Source: Saprospiraceae bacterium
GTDB taxonomy: Bacteria > Bacteroidota > Bacteroidia > Chitinophagales > Saprospiraceae
Direction: 5' to 3'
NCBI GenBank assembly: GCA_022448955.1
Contig: JAKVCU010000062.1
Span: 10,379-74,378, forward strand
Length of the DNA: 64,000 nt
Under the pieces are notes generated by a model. That model did not search any database, was not told the origin of the DNA, and was given only the letters and a program-made list of their open reading frames with translations. The position numbers and the translations under genes are program-made. Positions 1-11,170 of the stretch are shown one piece after another; the first letter of the stretch is position 1, and every line of letters begins with the position of its first letter.

Positions 1-1001
1 AATTCTCTGCTAACGAAAGAAAGGGTTTCATCAACTACCTTTTTATACAATGGATTTTGCGTAAGCTTAAAAGCATTTGCATAAAGCGATACAAGCTGAG
101 CATTATCATAAAGCATTTTTTCAAAATGTGGGACCATCCATTCTTTATCTGTAGAATAACGAGCAAAACCACCCCCTAATTGATCGTAAATACCTCCCAT
201 TGCCATCTTATTTAAAGTGGTAGTAACCGCTTCTAATGCTTTTTTATCTCCAGTACGATAGTGATAAGATAGCAGAAAATCCCAGTTATTAGGCATAGGG
301 AATTTAGGCGCTCCATTTCTACCACCCCACTCGTAATCAATATTGCGCATAAATTGATCAGCTATGCCGCTTAAGCTTGCTTTTGAAAAGTCGAAATCTC
401 CTTGACGCAAATTTATTTCTTCTGCAGTGCGAATACCTTCTGTAATTTGCTGTGCATATTCTTCCAATTTTCCACGATCAGTTTCGTAAAGATTTTGAAA
501 GTATTCTAAGATTTCCATCCAATTTTCCTTTGGGAAATAAGTTCCTGCCCAAACTGGTCGGCCATCGGGTAGGGCAAAGGCATTTAGAGGCCATCCACAA
601 CCTCCTTTACTCGCTAATTGACAAGCTGTCATATACACATCGTCTACATCAGGGCGTTCTTCTCTATCTACTTTAATACTCACAAAATGCTCATTCATGC
701 TCTTACTTACGGTCGTATCTTCGAATGATTCATGCTCCATAACATGGCACCAATGGCAAGCAGCATATCCTACACTAATAATGATGAGCTTATCTTCTTT
801 TTGGGCTTTTGCCAAAGCCTCGTCTCCCCAAGGATACCAATTCACTGGATTATGAGCGTGCTGTAGCAAATAGGGACTACTCTCATTAACCAATTTATTG
901 GTATAAGGGTGTTTGTTGGCATCTGAAGTGACTTGCCCACTTGGGCGATTGCAAGAGGCAAGTATAGCAAAAAGTATAATTGTAAATATGGAAATACGCA
1001 T
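1..1001 (-). CDS. DUF255 / thioredoxin-domain protein (YyaL/SSP411-like), lipoprotein-like N-terminus, C-terminus truncated by window edge
   Basis: Reverse-strand translation from ATG at 999-1001: [22 protein letters not shown]...[45 protein letters not shown]...[33 protein letters not shown] and GGWPL-type motifs. Confidence 0.92.
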   Translation of the reverse strand, partial: MRISIFTIILFAILASCNRPSGQVTSDANKHPYTNKLVNESSPYLLQHAHNPVNWYPWGDEALAKAQKEDKLIIISVGYAACHWCHVMEHESFEDTTVSKSMNEHFVSIKVDREERPDVDDVYMTACQLASKGGCGWPLNAFALPDGRPVWAGTYFPKENWMEILEYFQNLYETDRGKLEEYAQQITEGIRTAEEINLRQGDFDFSKASLSGIADQFMRNIDYEWGGRNGAPKFPMPNNWDFLLSYHYRTGDKKALEAVTTTLNKMAMGGIYDQLGGGFARYSTDKEWMVPHFEKMLYDNAQLVSLYANAFKLTQNPLYKKVVDETLSFVSRE

Positions 1002-1011
1002 GAAATTGGAA

Positions 1012-1452
1012 TTAAACAGAATCAATAAATTCATGATGGTCATCGGTAGCACCCGATTGTAGAAATTTTAAATAATTACCAGATGGAATCTCTTTGAGCT
1101 CATTTGCTTCAAAATTATACAAATAAACCCAGCTTTCCACTTCTTGTTCTTGAAATTGTATGATACAATTTTCTCTTTTATATTCACTACTTTCTGGGGC
1201 ATTGGGCATAATACCTTCGTAGCGGTCAAGTATGGAAAAGCAAAATGAAGGATTATGGATTTCATATAGGTGACCAAATACTTCTTTTTCGCCTTTCGGC
1301 AAATAAATAAGCCCAGGGTATCGACCTAAGTCAAAAAGCTTACCTTTGATATGAGCTTCACCCAAGTATTGGCCTTCCTGTTTCAGAAAAGTGGCCATTT
1401 GGGACTGAATATCATTCAGTAAACTTCCATAAACAAATAAGTATTCCTTCAT
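1012..1452 (-). CDS. gamma-glutamylcyclotransferase (GGCT/AIG2-like) family protein
   Basis: FVYGSL motif near the N-terminus and DRYEG with the conserved Glu; 146 aa. Confidence 0.82.
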   Translation of the reverse strand: MKEYLFVYGSLLNDIQSQMATFLKQEGQYLGEAHIKGKLFDLGRYPGLIYLPKGEKEVFGHLYEIHNPSFCFSILDRYEGIMPNAPESSEYKRENCIIQFQEQEVESWVYLYNFEANELKEIPSGNYLKFLQSGATDDHHEFIDSV

Positions 1453-1569
1453 GACTTGAAGTTAGGTTTTAATATGTAGATGTAAAGGTTTTGGATACAA
1501 ATAGCTTGAAATACATACGGTGCAGCAAAAGAAATGTCTTCTCATGCTCATTGAAGGACGTTACCTTTA

Positions 1570-3045
1570 CTACTCATCTCTTCGTTCCCCCGGGATTACA
1601 TGTTTAGCTTTAATGCGCATCCCTTCTTTTTGGGAAGTTTTACTCTTTTTGACCTTCCATAGTTGATCATTGGCATGCCGCATCGCTTTTTTTAGATCGA
1701 CGATAGGATGCGGATAATCCTTCCCGATAAAGGTTTTATTAAACTGTTGCTCCATTGGGGGCATTGTCCAAGGTGCATGTAGGTAATGACTTGGTAAAAG
1801 ATTAAGTTCTGGTACCCATCTACGAATAAAATCACCCCCAGCATCATGCTTTTGTGAATTAAGTACAGGATTATAAACACGAATGGTGTTGATACCTGTT
1901 ACGCTAGCTTGCATTTGAAATTGAGAAAAATGGATGCCTGGCTCATAATCTAGAAACTGCTGGGCAATAAATCCAACACCTGCCTGCCATGGCTGCCAAA
2001 GCATATGTGTTAGGAATGAAATGAGCATAGCACGCATTCTAAAATTAAGGTATCCTGTCTCTTTCAAGCAACGCATACTTGCATCCACCAATGGGAATCC
2101 AGTAAGGCCATCTTTCCATGCTTGTAATAGAATTGGATTAACAGCTGTTCTTAAATGATCATAGGCTCGATTAATATTTTCAAATTCCATCCTACATTCA
2201 CTTTCAAATTTTTGGATGAAATGATCCCTCCACCGCATGCGCGACAAAAAATTTGATAAATTCCTTTTATTACCTGGAGGGTAGGTTCGACTATTGGCAC
2301 GATGAAAAACTTGTCGAATACTCAAGTTGCCCCACGCCAAATAAGGAGAGATTCTGCTACACGATCTTCTACTTACGCCCGGCTTTGAAATGTGACGCAT
2401 ATAGGTTTGTATTCGCTCACCTAAAAAACTATCAAGGTACTGCCAGGCCTTGGTTTCACCTCCTTGTTGGATATTTGGTGTCTTTTTAAATAAATAAGCA
2501 GGAAAGGCTTGGTGTTGTAAGTTTTCTCTGGCTTCCGCCGAAAGTTGTATGCTATTTAATTGATCTAAAGGAGTAGGTAGAATAGGTGCTTCTATGATCT
2601 TATACCACTCCTCTTTCCAGCCTTTCCTGTTCGTCTTCCCTCTTTTTATACCAGAATAAGGGAACTCTTTCCAATGAATTTGATGTTCTTGGAATAGAGA
2701 TTGCAAAGCAATGTCCCGATCATAAGTCAAGCGAGTGCCGATTTCTTGATAAGAAAGGACTTCACGAATAGGATATTGTTGCGATAACTCAAGAAAAACC
2801 TCCTTCGATTCGCCATGTGCAATAATGAGTTGATGCCCAAACTGGACTAAGCGTTTTTGCATATCCTTTAAGGATTGCCATACAAAACGCCAATGGCGAG
2901 GAGAACTATCATAATGATTCATCAAACTGGGTTCGAAGATGTACAACAATAGTACATCCCGACCTGCTTCAATCGCGTATTGGAGTGGAAGATGATCCTT
3001 TAGACGAAGGTCTCTTTTGAACCAAATGATAGATACTTTTTTCAT
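1570..3045 (-). CDS. cryptochrome/deoxyribodipyrimidine photolyase family protein
   Basis: [17 protein letters not shown]-terminus; FAD-binding region [10 protein letters not shown]...[38 protein letters not shown]. Confidence 0.95.
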   Translation of the reverse strand: MKKVSIIWFKRDLRLKDHLPLQYAIEAGRDVLLLYIFEPSLMNHYDSSPRHWRFVWQSLKDMQKRLVQFGHQLIIAHGESKEVFLELSQQYPIREVLSYQEIGTRLTYDRDIALQSLFQEHQIHWKEFPYSGIKRGKTNRKGWKEEWYKIIEAPILPTPLDQLNSIQLSAEARENLQHQAFPAYLFKKTPNIQQGGETKAWQYLDSFLGERIQTYMRHISKPGVSRRSCSRISPYLAWGNLSIRQVFHRANSRTYPPGNKRNLSNFLSRMRWRDHFIQKFESECRMEFENINRAYDHLRTAVNPILLQAWKDGLTGFPLVDASMRCLKETGYLNFRMRAMLISFLTHMLWQPWQAGVGFIAQQFLDYEPGIHFSQFQMQASVTGINTIRVYNPVLNSQKHDAGGDFIRRWVPELNLLPSHYLHAPWTMPPMEQQFNKTFIGKDYPHPIVDLKKAMRHANDQLWKVKKSKTSQKEGMRIKAKHVIPGERRDE

Positions 3046-3339
3046 CTATGCTTTTACAGCTTGGAAGCTAAATTGTTCATAGGTTTTTGACATTACTCAG
3101 TTTAGTGCCTAAGTAAAATGGCAAGTACCATAAATTCAACTATTACTGGATAAGTTTCGGGCACACATTTTGATTTGGTGGAAAAGCAAAAAAATAAATG
3201 ATAAATCTGCGACAATTGTGTTTGTAAGCTCGTTTTATTTGTCATTTCAGTGTTAAGCAAATATTAATTTTGATTTAAAATTCATAAAATCAGACCTTTT
3301 AAATGGCTAATTTTTTAAATTTAACGAAAACCATTTATC

Positions 3340-3810
3340 ATGAGTTGGCGTAGACTAAACGGTCAAAAAATCGAACTTCCGATCAAGGAAGCTGTAGAAA
3401 AAGCCATCATCAAAGAAACCGAAGAAGGCCATAGATTAAAGGTCTGTATTGGTTCTGATTCTCAGGTTCGTTCTGGTGTAGTGGAATATGCAACAGTCAT
3501 TGTTTTCCTACGTGAAAAAAAAGGAGGATTCATGTATATTCAGAATAGTAAGAGCGAAAAAAAAATGGGAATCCGTGAGCGTATGATTACCGAGGTTGCA
3601 AAATCTGTGGAAATCGCTTATGCTTTGTGTGATTTGCTTACTACTTATCATGTTGAGCTGGAGGTACACGCGGATATCAATACGGACCCGCATTTCCAAT
3701 CAAATGCTGCTTTGAAAGAAGCTATGGGATATATCCTGGGTATGGGCTTTGTGTTTAAAGCAAAGCCTAATGCATTCGCAAGCTCCTGCTGTGCGGATAA
3801 GGTAGTCTAA
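3340..3810 (+). CDS. RNase H-like YkuK/DUF458 family protein
   Basis: KVCIGSDSQVRSGVVEYATVIVFLREKKGG and VHADINTDP...SNAALKEAMGYILGMGF, matching the DUF458 pattern. Confidence 0.8.
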   Translation: MSWRRLNGQKIELPIKEAVEKAIIKETEEGHRLKVCIGSDSQVRSGVVEYATVIVFLREKKGGFMYIQNSKSEKKMGIRERMITEVAKSVEIAYALCDLLTTYHVELEVHADINTDPHFQSNAALKEAMGYILGMGFVFKAKPNAFASSCCADKVV

Positions 3811-3853
3811 GGCTAATTTGCAGTATTTCAATAAGGTTTTATTTAATTTTAGC

Positions 3854-3886
3854 TGAAGTCGACTGACTTAGTCCTTGTCGACTTCA
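3854..3886 (+). terminator. putative rho-independent terminator of the YkuK-like gene
   Basis: Perfect 10-bp inverted repeat TGAAGTCGAC/GTCGACTTCA followed by catcttttt. Confidence 0.7.
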
Positions 3887-4007
3887 CATCTTTTTGGCCT
3901 ATCGGCAAAGCTATTTATTCTACACCATATCAAGTAGATTGGTAGATATTGAATTAAAATTGCTTACTTATGTATTGTTAGGTGAAAATAGTAAGTTGCT
4001 GTTAAAT

Positions 4008-4164
4008 ACACTGTAATTTAAGTTTGTTATTGTTTTTAAACGGCTGGTTTTCACTCAGCATAATTTGCGGTGGTGCCTAATAGTCATAGTTATTAAGGCG
4101 AGTATGCAATACATGCTGAGTAAAAAGGCGTCTTCAAGATGTAAATTAATTTAGATTACAGTGT
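4008..4164 (+). repeat. palindromic MITE-like dispersed element, copy A
   Basis: Perfect 10-bp terminal inverted repeats ACACTGTAAT/ATTACAGTGT, internal ACTCAGCA/TGCTGAGT, and homology to the reverse complement of 34977-35134. Confidence 0.8.
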
Positions 4165-4324
4165 GTTGAATATAGAGTTATGTGTATTTTTTGTAGGGAC
4201 TCAAAGCCGTTATTCTTCAGTTGAGGTTTTGTCCTCATTTATGTAATTGATCAAAACAACTCAAAGAATACATTTTCAAACAAGTTCTTATATTTGGGTT
4301 TCCATAAATTAATCAATTATCACT

Positions 4325-4552
4325 ATGCTTTGGGAAGTACTAGGGTTATTTGCAGAATTACTCTTTTTAGTCGCAGGTATTTATTTATATCTTTTTTCGA
4401 TTGATCGATTGAATTTTAAATCTGTCGAAGCAAAGAAAAAGGCAGATGAGTTTCGCTCAAAAAATGGAGGGATGATCCGTCTCTTGGCATTGCTGCTGAT
4501 GGCTATTATGTTCGTAAATATAATCGTTCACATGAGTAATTTGATAAATTGA
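4325..4552 (+). CDS. small hypothetical membrane protein
   Basis: 75 aa with two hydrophobic segments; overlaps the next ORF by 4 nt. Confidence 0.6.
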   Translation: MLWEVLGLFAELLFLVAGIYLYLFSIDRLNFKSVEAKKKADEFRSKNGGMIRLLALLLMAIMFVNIIVHMSNLIN

Positions 4553-5325
4553 TTCCTATACGTCCTATTGGTTGTTTCTTTCCTCAGGATGAAAAAGGGA
4601 ACATCCTAAACCCCTGCCATTCCAAATTTATTTCAGCTTATTATCGATCCTTTTTTGATGCATTCATTTTGCTCGCAAAAGAACGATTAGGGGATAACTA
4701 TCATAGCTGTTGGCTTAGAGGAAGCTTACCCAGAGGCTTATTTCAAGAGGGAATTTCAGATATAGATCTTTTTATTTTGGTGAAAACCAAAAAGTATTTC
4801 AAATCAAGACAAGTGCATTACCATTCCAACCTACAACAACAATATCCCGAAATCAAAAACGTTGATATTATCGAATATGGCTACACTTCGAAATTAGGCG
4901 TGGCATATCCACAGTTAGCAATGGTGATCAAAACACAAGCACTATGCTTAGATGGAATAGCCATTGGGCACGAATTGCCCAATTATAAAATAGGCAAAGC
5001 TATGATGCTCCAATCGAGATGGTTAGAAGACGATCTAACCAAATTTTTGGCTTTAATGGATTACTCCTCCTCTGAATTAAAAGCTATATGCAAGATCATA
5101 TTGCGATCTGGATTTGAATTGGTAATGGAAAGAGAAATGAAATATACAAACGATTTGTATATTTGCTATGTATCTTTTAGTAAGTATTATCCTGATTTAT
5201 CCAAAGAGATGCGAAAAGCATTATTTTGGTATCTAAATCCAGTTTCGAAAAATGAAATGGCTAAAAAAACGATTGAAAAATTAGGAAATTGTTTATGTCA
5301 AGAGCTTCAGTCCTTACTTTTATAG
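4549..5325 (+). CDS. nucleotidyltransferase-domain protein
   Basis: CWLRGSLPRGLFQEGISDIDLFILVKTKK (G-S...SDIDLFI nucleotidyltransferase pattern). Confidence 0.75.
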   Translation: MIPIRPIGCFFPQDEKGNILNPCHSKFISAYYRSFFDAFILLAKERLGDNYHSCWLRGSLPRGLFQEGISDIDLFILVKTKKYFKSRQVHYHSNLQQQYPEIKNVDIIEYGYTSKLGVAYPQLAMVIKTQALCLDGIAIGHELPNYKIGKAMMLQSRWLEDDLTKFLALMDYSSSELKAICKIILRSGFELVMEREMKYTNDLYICYVSFSKYYPDLSKEMRKALFWYLNPVSKNEMAKKTIEKLGNCLCQELQSLLL

Positions 5326-5449
5326 GCTTTATCAGTCAAAAAGGAAAAGATTAGAATTGATTAGTCATTAACATAAACGAATTTTGTTATACTTGCACAA
5401 GAACGTAAACACATTCAGTTATCTAACGCATAACGCATTACAATCCAAT

Positions 5450-7063
5450 ATGAAGAACTTTTTATTCTCTTTGCTTCTTTTGGTGGGAATGACCTCCGGA
5501 ATATGGGCACAAAATGCATCAGATTTTTACGAAGTCAATTCGATCCAATCTCTAAAAATCAGTTTCGATCAGGACAATTGGAAATACGTACTCGACTCTC
5601 TACGCTTTAATGGCGATGGCTTAATGCTTGGAGATATTGAGATTAATGGACAAAAGCTCACTGATGTTGGTGTTCGTTATAGAAAATCTCGAACCTTCCG
5701 TCCAGGCATGAATCGGAATGCCTTATTTATCAAGCTGGACTATATTCGTAAAGGCCAGAATTATCAAGGTCACCGGGTTATTGAGCTTTCCAATGCACTT
5801 CGCGACCCCAGTATGATTCGTGAAGTTCTTTCTTTTGAAATTGCACGTAACTACATGCCGGCTCCTAGAGCTAATTATGCAAAGATTGATATAAATGGGG
5901 CATATTATGGACTTTTTATCAATCTTGAATCTGTCAATGACGCTTATTTAGAAAGAGCCTTTGGATCTTCTAAAGGCGCATTTTTTAAGAGTACGCCTAA
6001 TTCTAAAGAAAAAGCACCACTAGATTGTAAAAGTAATGTTTATGGAAGTTTACAATATGACAATGCCCCCAAATGTTATTTGAATAATTTCACAATGCTC
6101 TCTGATGATGGTTGGGGCGAATTGTTCGAGTTAACCAGAGTGTTGGAAGAAGAACCTCAAAATATTGAGAACATCTTAGATGTAGATGAAACATTGTGGA
6201 TGTTGGCTTTTAATAATATCCTAGTAAATTTAAGTAGCTACTCTGGTAAAGCATCGCAAAAGTATTACTTATACCAAGATAAGGCGGGGCGTTTTCATCC
6301 AGTAGTTTGGGATTTAAACTTCTCCTTTGGTAGTTACAAAAATACAGGGGTAGGTTCAGATCTTGGGTTTGTAGATTTAGTATCCCTTGATCCTATGCTT
6401 CACGCTGACAATCCAGAAAAACCATTAATCAGCCAGTTGTTGAAAATAGAAAAATATAAAAAGATTTATATCTCTCATTATCGAACTATTTTATACGATC
6501 ACTTCGTAAATGCTAATTTTGAAACTAGATCAAAAGAATTACAAAATTTAATCTTGCAAGCATTTACTGACGATCAAAATAGATTTTACAATACGGAACA
6601 ATTCTCCAAAAGCTTGACTTCTACCATTGGTAAGCGCAGTAAAATTCCGGGAATTGCTCAATTAATGAATAAGCGAGCTTCTTTCTTGAAGAAAAATGAT
6701 TTTTTTGCAGTTTTACCTCCCCTTGTCAAAAATATTTCAGTTACAAAAAGAGAGCAGTTTGCCAGTGAAAAAGTGCAAGATTTTAAAATCCAAGCAAGTT
6801 TTAAGCAGTTTCCCAAAAATGTAAAAATTTATTATCGCTTTGCAGGTGATAAAGCCTATCAGTCTACCGCAATGATGGATGATGGTGCACACAATGATGG
6901 AGATGCAAATGATTATACTTACGGTGTGATGATTAAACCTCCAAGTGGGAAAGACGTTATAGAGTATTACATTGAAGCAGAAAACCCCAAGTCAATAAGC
7001 TACAGTCCATCAAATTATATGTTCAAGCAGCATACGGCTAGTTTGAAAGCATTAAATGAATAA
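5450..7063 (+). CDS. CotH-family spore-coat-kinase-like secreted protein (copy 1)
   Basis: Signal peptide from ATG 5450 (MKNFLFSLLLLVGMTSGIWAQ); DVGVRYRKSRTFRPG, YGLFINLESV, HPVVWDLNFSFGSY; paralogous to the next gene. Confidence 0.85.
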   Translation: MKNFLFSLLLLVGMTSGIWAQNASDFYEVNSIQSLKISFDQDNWKYVLDSLRFNGDGLMLGDIEINGQKLTDVGVRYRKSRTFRPGMNRNALFIKLDYIRKGQNYQGHRVIELSNALRDPSMIREVLSFEIARNYMPAPRANYAKIDINGAYYGLFINLESVNDAYLERAFGSSKGAFFKSTPNSKEKAPLDCKSNVYGSLQYDNAPKCYLNNFTMLSDDGWGELFELTRVLEEEPQNIENILDVDETLWMLAFNNILVNLSSYSGKASQKYYLYQDKAGRFHPVVWDLNFSFGSYKNTGVGSDLGFVDLVSLDPMLHADNPEKPLISQLLKIEKYKKIYISHYRTILYDHFVNANFETRSKELQNLILQAFTDDQNRFYNTEQFSKSLTSTIGKRSKIPGIAQLMNKRASFLKKNDFFAVLPPLVKNISVTKREQFASEKVQDFKIQASFKQFPKNVKIYYRFAGDKAYQSTAMMDDGAHNDGDANDYTYGVMIKPPSGKDVIEYYIEAENPKSISYSPSNYMFKQHTASLKALNE

Positions 7064-7222
7064 AAAATCTACCTGCGCTTTCTTAGTGTACAATTATTTT
7101 TTGATAATTATCTGAAACTAATAGTCAGTACTAAGATAGTGCAGGTGTCAGCTCTTCTGTTTTCGTAAGCAGTGATGAATGAATAGCCATTCATTAGATA
7201 GTAAAGCCATAAAATTTAAACT

Positions 7223-8902
7223 TTGCTTGGTATCTTTGCTATTGGCAGAATGAAAAAAATTATCGAAAACAAAAACCTCAAGATTATGAGCAGGTATTGG
7301 TCTGCTACACTAGTACTTATTTGCATACCTTTTCTTTTCCTTTTAGGTCAAAAAAACAAGGAGGTTGAAGATATTTATCAATTGGATAATATCCTTGAAG
7401 TAAAAATCTATTTCCAAGAGGCAAACTGGGATCAAATACTCGATTCCTTGAAGCAAGAAGGAAAAGATGGACGGCTAGTAGGCAAAGTCATAGTTAATGG
7501 AAAAACATACGAACAAGCAGGGATTCGTTACAAGGGAAATAGCTCCTATTATAGTGTAAGAAAAAGTGGCCGATCAAAGCTGCCTTTCAACATTAAAGTT
7601 GATCATATTAAAAAAGATCAAGAATTTCCAGGTGGTTATGGAACTCTAAAACTTTCGAATGTTTTCCGTGATCCAAGCTTCCTTCGGGAAGTCTTATCTT
7701 ACGAAATTGCCAGAGAGTATATGTTTGCACCAAGGGCAAACTTTGCAAAGGTATATGTTAATGATACATATTTAGGTTTGTATAACAATACCGAATCTGT
7801 GGATAAAATGTTTCTGAGGAATAGCTTTGGTGAAGACAAAGGCGTATTCTTCAAGTGTGATCCCAATTGGCATGCAGATAGGCCTTCTTTCTGCAAAGAG
7901 GGGGATAAATCCTCCTTAATGTACTTGGGAGAAGATACCCTCTGTTATCAAAGCTACTATGAAATTAAATCGGCATATGGCTTTGGCGAACTAGTGGATT
8001 TGACAGCTATTTTGAATAAAAGGATTGATTTGATGGAGACCGTTTTGGATGTCGATCAAACCCTTTGGATGCTGGCCTTCAATAATGTACTGGTTAACTT
8101 AGATAGCTATAATGGAAAATTCTGCCATAATTATTATCTATACCAAGATAAAGAGGGCGTCTTTCATCCTATTCTTTGGGATATGAATCTTTCTTTCGGT
8201 GGTTTTCGATATGATGGACTGGGGTCGCCGCTCTCTAACGAGAAAATGCAACGTATGAGTCCATTCATGCATTATAAAACTAAAAACCCCAAACGCCCTC
8301 TTATAACCAAACTATTGGCTGAAGATCTTTACCGTAAGGTTTATGTAGCGCATATACGCACTATTTTAAATGACTTTTTTGTAGACTCTACCTACCTGAA
8401 AAAAGCAGAAGCTATCCAAACAATCATTTCGCCATTAGTAGAAGCAGACACTAATAAATTATATAAATTGGATGCCTTTCAACAAAATGCAACAAAAAGT
8501 GCTAAGGCAGATAAATCTTCTATCATTGGCCTCGAAGAACTCATGGGCCCTAGAACTAACTATTTGATAAATCATCCTTTGATCAAAACGCCAGCACCAA
8601 TTATTTCAGAGGTGAAAGCGATTGATTTTGGTGATCTAATTGCAGTAAATGCTACTTTTGATGGGGCACAAAGAGCTTGGTTGATGTACCGGCAAAGCAA
8701 AAAAGGAACCTTCAAAAGAGTGGAAATGTTTGATGATGGTGGTAATAGCGATGGAGTAGGTGGAGATGGTATATGGGGAGCTACTGTTGATATGGAGAAA
8801 AAGAAAAAGAATTTTCAATATTATATCATTGCAGAAGGAGCAAAGGCAGCAGCACTTTCTCCTGAAAAGGCCTCTTCCGAATTTCATACTTTAAAACGAT
8901 GA
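7223..8902 (+). CDS. CotH-family secreted protein (copy 2; start may be 7250 or 7286)
   Basis: GIRYKGNSSYY, LGLYNNTESVD, HPILWDMNLSFGGF; same architecture as the preceding gene. Confidence 0.85.
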   Translation: MLGIFAIGRMKKIIENKNLKIMSRYWSATLVLICIPFLFLLGQKNKEVEDIYQLDNILEVKIYFQEANWDQILDSLKQEGKDGRLVGKVIVNGKTYEQAGIRYKGNSSYYSVRKSGRSKLPFNIKVDHIKKDQEFPGGYGTLKLSNVFRDPSFLREVLSYEIAREYMFAPRANFAKVYVNDTYLGLYNNTESVDKMFLRNSFGEDKGVFFKCDPNWHADRPSFCKEGDKSSLMYLGEDTLCYQSYYEIKSAYGFGELVDLTAILNKRIDLMETVLDVDQTLWMLAFNNVLVNLDSYNGKFCHNYYLYQDKEGVFHPILWDMNLSFGGFRYDGLGSPLSNEKMQRMSPFMHYKTKNPKRPLITKLLAEDLYRKVYVAHIRTILNDFFVDSTYLKKAEAIQTIISPLVEADTNKLYKLDAFQQNATKSAKADKSSIIGLEELMGPRTNYLINHPLIKTPAPIISEVKAIDFGDLIAVNATFDGAQRAWLMYRQSKKGTFKRVEMFDDGGNSDGVGGDGIWGATVDMEKKKKNFQYYIIAEGAKAAALSPEKASSEFHTLKR

Positions 8903-8911
8903 TATCTATGA

Positions 8912-8943
8912 ACTCTCTGAGTAATTTTTCGTTACTCAGGGAG
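8912..8943 (+). terminator. hairpin downstream of the CotH pair
   Basis: ACTCTCTGAGTAA ... TTACTCAGGGAGT inverted repeat with one mismatch; no long T-run. Confidence 0.55.
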
Positions 8944-8952
8944 TAAATAGTC

Positions 8953-9918
8953 TTGCTTATGCCAAATATTCGTTACTCTTCCTATCCGACCCCCCCATTT
9001 TTTTTAAGAAATGGTCATTTACAGACTATTTTACCTTCTGTATTTCGTAAAATAGAGATAGCTTACGAACGAGAAAGAATTACGCTTTCGGATGGCGATT
9101 TTCTCGATTTGGATTGGTTAGATCGTCAATCAAAGAATCTAGTGATCTTATCACATGGCTTGGAAGGCAATTCCAGTCGACAGTATATTAAAGGCATGGC
9201 CGAAGTCTTCAAACAGCAAGCTTGGGATGTGCTCGCTTGGAATTGTCGCTCTTGTAGTGGTGAAATGAACCGTGCACTACGTTTGTACAACCATGGTGAT
9301 ATCAATGATATTGAAGAGGTTGTGAAACATGTGCTCAAAACTAAAAATTACGAAAAAATAGCTTTGGTTGGCTTTAGTATGGGAGGGAGTATCACTTTAA
9401 AATACATGGGGGTACATGGCAAAAATTTGCCTGATTGTATTATTGCAGGCGTCGCTTTTTCTTCCCCCTGTGATCTAAAAGACTCCATTCGAATTCTTGA
9501 AGAACCCTCTAATTGGATATATAAACGTAAGTTTATGCACAATCTAAAATCTAAAATCCTCAAAAAAGCAGAACAGTTTCCTCAAAAAATTGATACGTCT
9601 AAGTTTGATTCAATCAAAAAGTGGCGTGATTTCGACCAGTATTTCTCAGCCCCTATTAATGGCTACGATTGTCCAGAAGATTTTTATTATCGGGCTTCCG
9701 CCAAAAATTTCATCTATGGTATCCGGAGGCCTGCTCTTTTGGTTAATGCACAAAATGACCCCATCCTAACGCCTGCTTGCTCCCCAAAAGAAATTTGCAA
9801 AAATCACCCATTCCTTTATTTAGAAACACCGAAATATGGAGGTCATATAGGTTTTGGAGTAAAAGGGAAAAAATACGCTTGGTCAGAAATTAGAGCTCTT
9901 GAGTTTGTGAATAATTAG
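8953..9918 (+). CDS. YheT-family alpha/beta hydrolase
   Basis: RNGHLQTI N-terminus, LSHGLEGNSSRQYIKGMA, LVGFSMGGSITLKYMG, GGHIGF. Confidence 0.9.
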   Translation: MLMPNIRYSSYPTPPFFLRNGHLQTILPSVFRKIEIAYERERITLSDGDFLDLDWLDRQSKNLVILSHGLEGNSSRQYIKGMAEVFKQQAWDVLAWNCRSCSGEMNRALRLYNHGDINDIEEVVKHVLKTKNYEKIALVGFSMGGSITLKYMGVHGKNLPDCIIAGVAFSSPCDLKDSIRILEEPSNWIYKRKFMHNLKSKILKKAEQFPQKIDTSKFDSIKKWRDFDQYFSAPINGYDCPEDFYYRASAKNFIYGIRRPALLVNAQNDPILTPACSPKEICKNHPFLYLETPKYGGHIGFGVKGKKYAWSEIRALEFVNN

Positions 9919-9952
9919 TACCTTAGGAGCAAAACTAATATCTTATCCATCA

Positions 9953-11170
9953 TTGAAGATTCTGCACACATCAGACTGGCACTTAGGACAAAAGTTTTTA
10001 CACTTTGACCGGATTGAAGAGCATCAATTGGCGTTGAATTGGTTATTTGAATGTATTCAAAAAGAGCAGGTGGAAATGCTCATCATTGCAGGTGATGTTT
10101 TTGATATCGGCAATCCTCCAAATTATGCGCGCCAGATTTATTATCGATTTCTTACCAAATTACGGTCCACGGCTTGCCGTCATATTATCGTCATCGGCGG
10201 GAATCATGACTCTCCAGCCATGCTCAATGCACCTGCAGACTTATTAAAAACCTTGAATGTGCATGTCATCGGCGCAGCTCCAGAAAATATAGATGAAGAA
10301 ATAATTGTTCTAAGGAACGCCAAAGAAGAGATCGAAGCAGTAGTGGCAGCGGTTCCTTTCCTCCGTGATCGGGATCTGCATTACAGCCAAGCAGGAGAAG
10401 GTGGTGTTGATCGAGTAGATCGAGTAAAAACTGGTATCTGTAAACACTATCATGCGGTTGGAGCTCTTGTAGAGGCTTTTGCTAAATTTGATATTCCAAA
10501 ATTAGCCACTGGACATTTGTACGCTACTGGAGCACAAGCATCGGACAAACAGGATAATATCTATATCGGAGACAAAGAGAATATTAAAGCAGATCAGTTC
10601 CCCGCTATCTTCGATTATGTGGCGCTAGGACATATCCACCGTTCACAGAAGGTGGGGGAGGCAAATCATATTCGCTATTGTGGCTCGATCATACCTTTGA
10701 GTTTTAGCGAAACTAAAGATGAAAAAGGAGTTTTATTACTAAGCTTTGAAGGCGCTAGCTTGAAAGAAGTCAGCAATTTAAAAGTACCCGTTTTTAGAAG
10801 GCTAAAAACCATTCAAGGTGATATTGAAGAGGTCAAGGTGAAACTGCGGAAATTTGCAGAGAAAGGTGATCGTTCCTTACGACCTTGGGTAGAAGTGATC
10901 GTTGAAACAGAGGAATTGTTACCAAGGCTAGATTTGGATTTACAGGATTTTGTAGCGTCATTAGAGTTAGATTTGATTAAAATTCGCGTCAAGCGCAAAC
11001 ATCAAGCCTTGCATCAACAAGTCGAAGAACCAGATTTGGAAAACCTTGATGTATTGGAGGTTTTTCAGAAGAAATGTAGTAGCTATGGTGCTGCACCTGA
11101 AAATATCGATGAGTTAGAGCAAGTATTCTTGGAATTACAAGATTGGATGAAGAACAGTTATGAAAATTAA
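9953..11170 (+). CDS. sbcD: exonuclease SbcCD subunit D (TTG start)
   Basis: KILHTSDWHLGQKF, AGDVFDIGNPPNYA, GNHDSP, ALGHIHRSQ; overlaps sbcC. Confidence 0.95.
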   Translation: MKILHTSDWHLGQKFLHFDRIEEHQLALNWLFECIQKEQVEMLIIAGDVFDIGNPPNYARQIYYRFLTKLRSTACRHIIVIGGNHDSPAMLNAPADLLKTLNVHVIGAAPENIDEEIIVLRNAKEEIEAVVAAVPFLRDRDLHYSQAGEGGVDRVDRVKTGICKHYHAVGALVEAFAKFDIPKLATGHLYATGAQASDKQDNIYIGDKENIKADQFPAIFDYVALGHIHRSQKVGEANHIRYCGSIIPLSFSETKDEKGVLLLSFEGASLKEVSNLKVPVFRRLKTIQGDIEEVKVKLRKFAEKGDRSLRPWVEVIVETEELLPRLDLDLQDFVASLELDLIKIRVKRKHQALHQQVEEPDLENLDVLEVFQKKCSSYGAAPENIDELEQVFLELQDWMKNSYEN

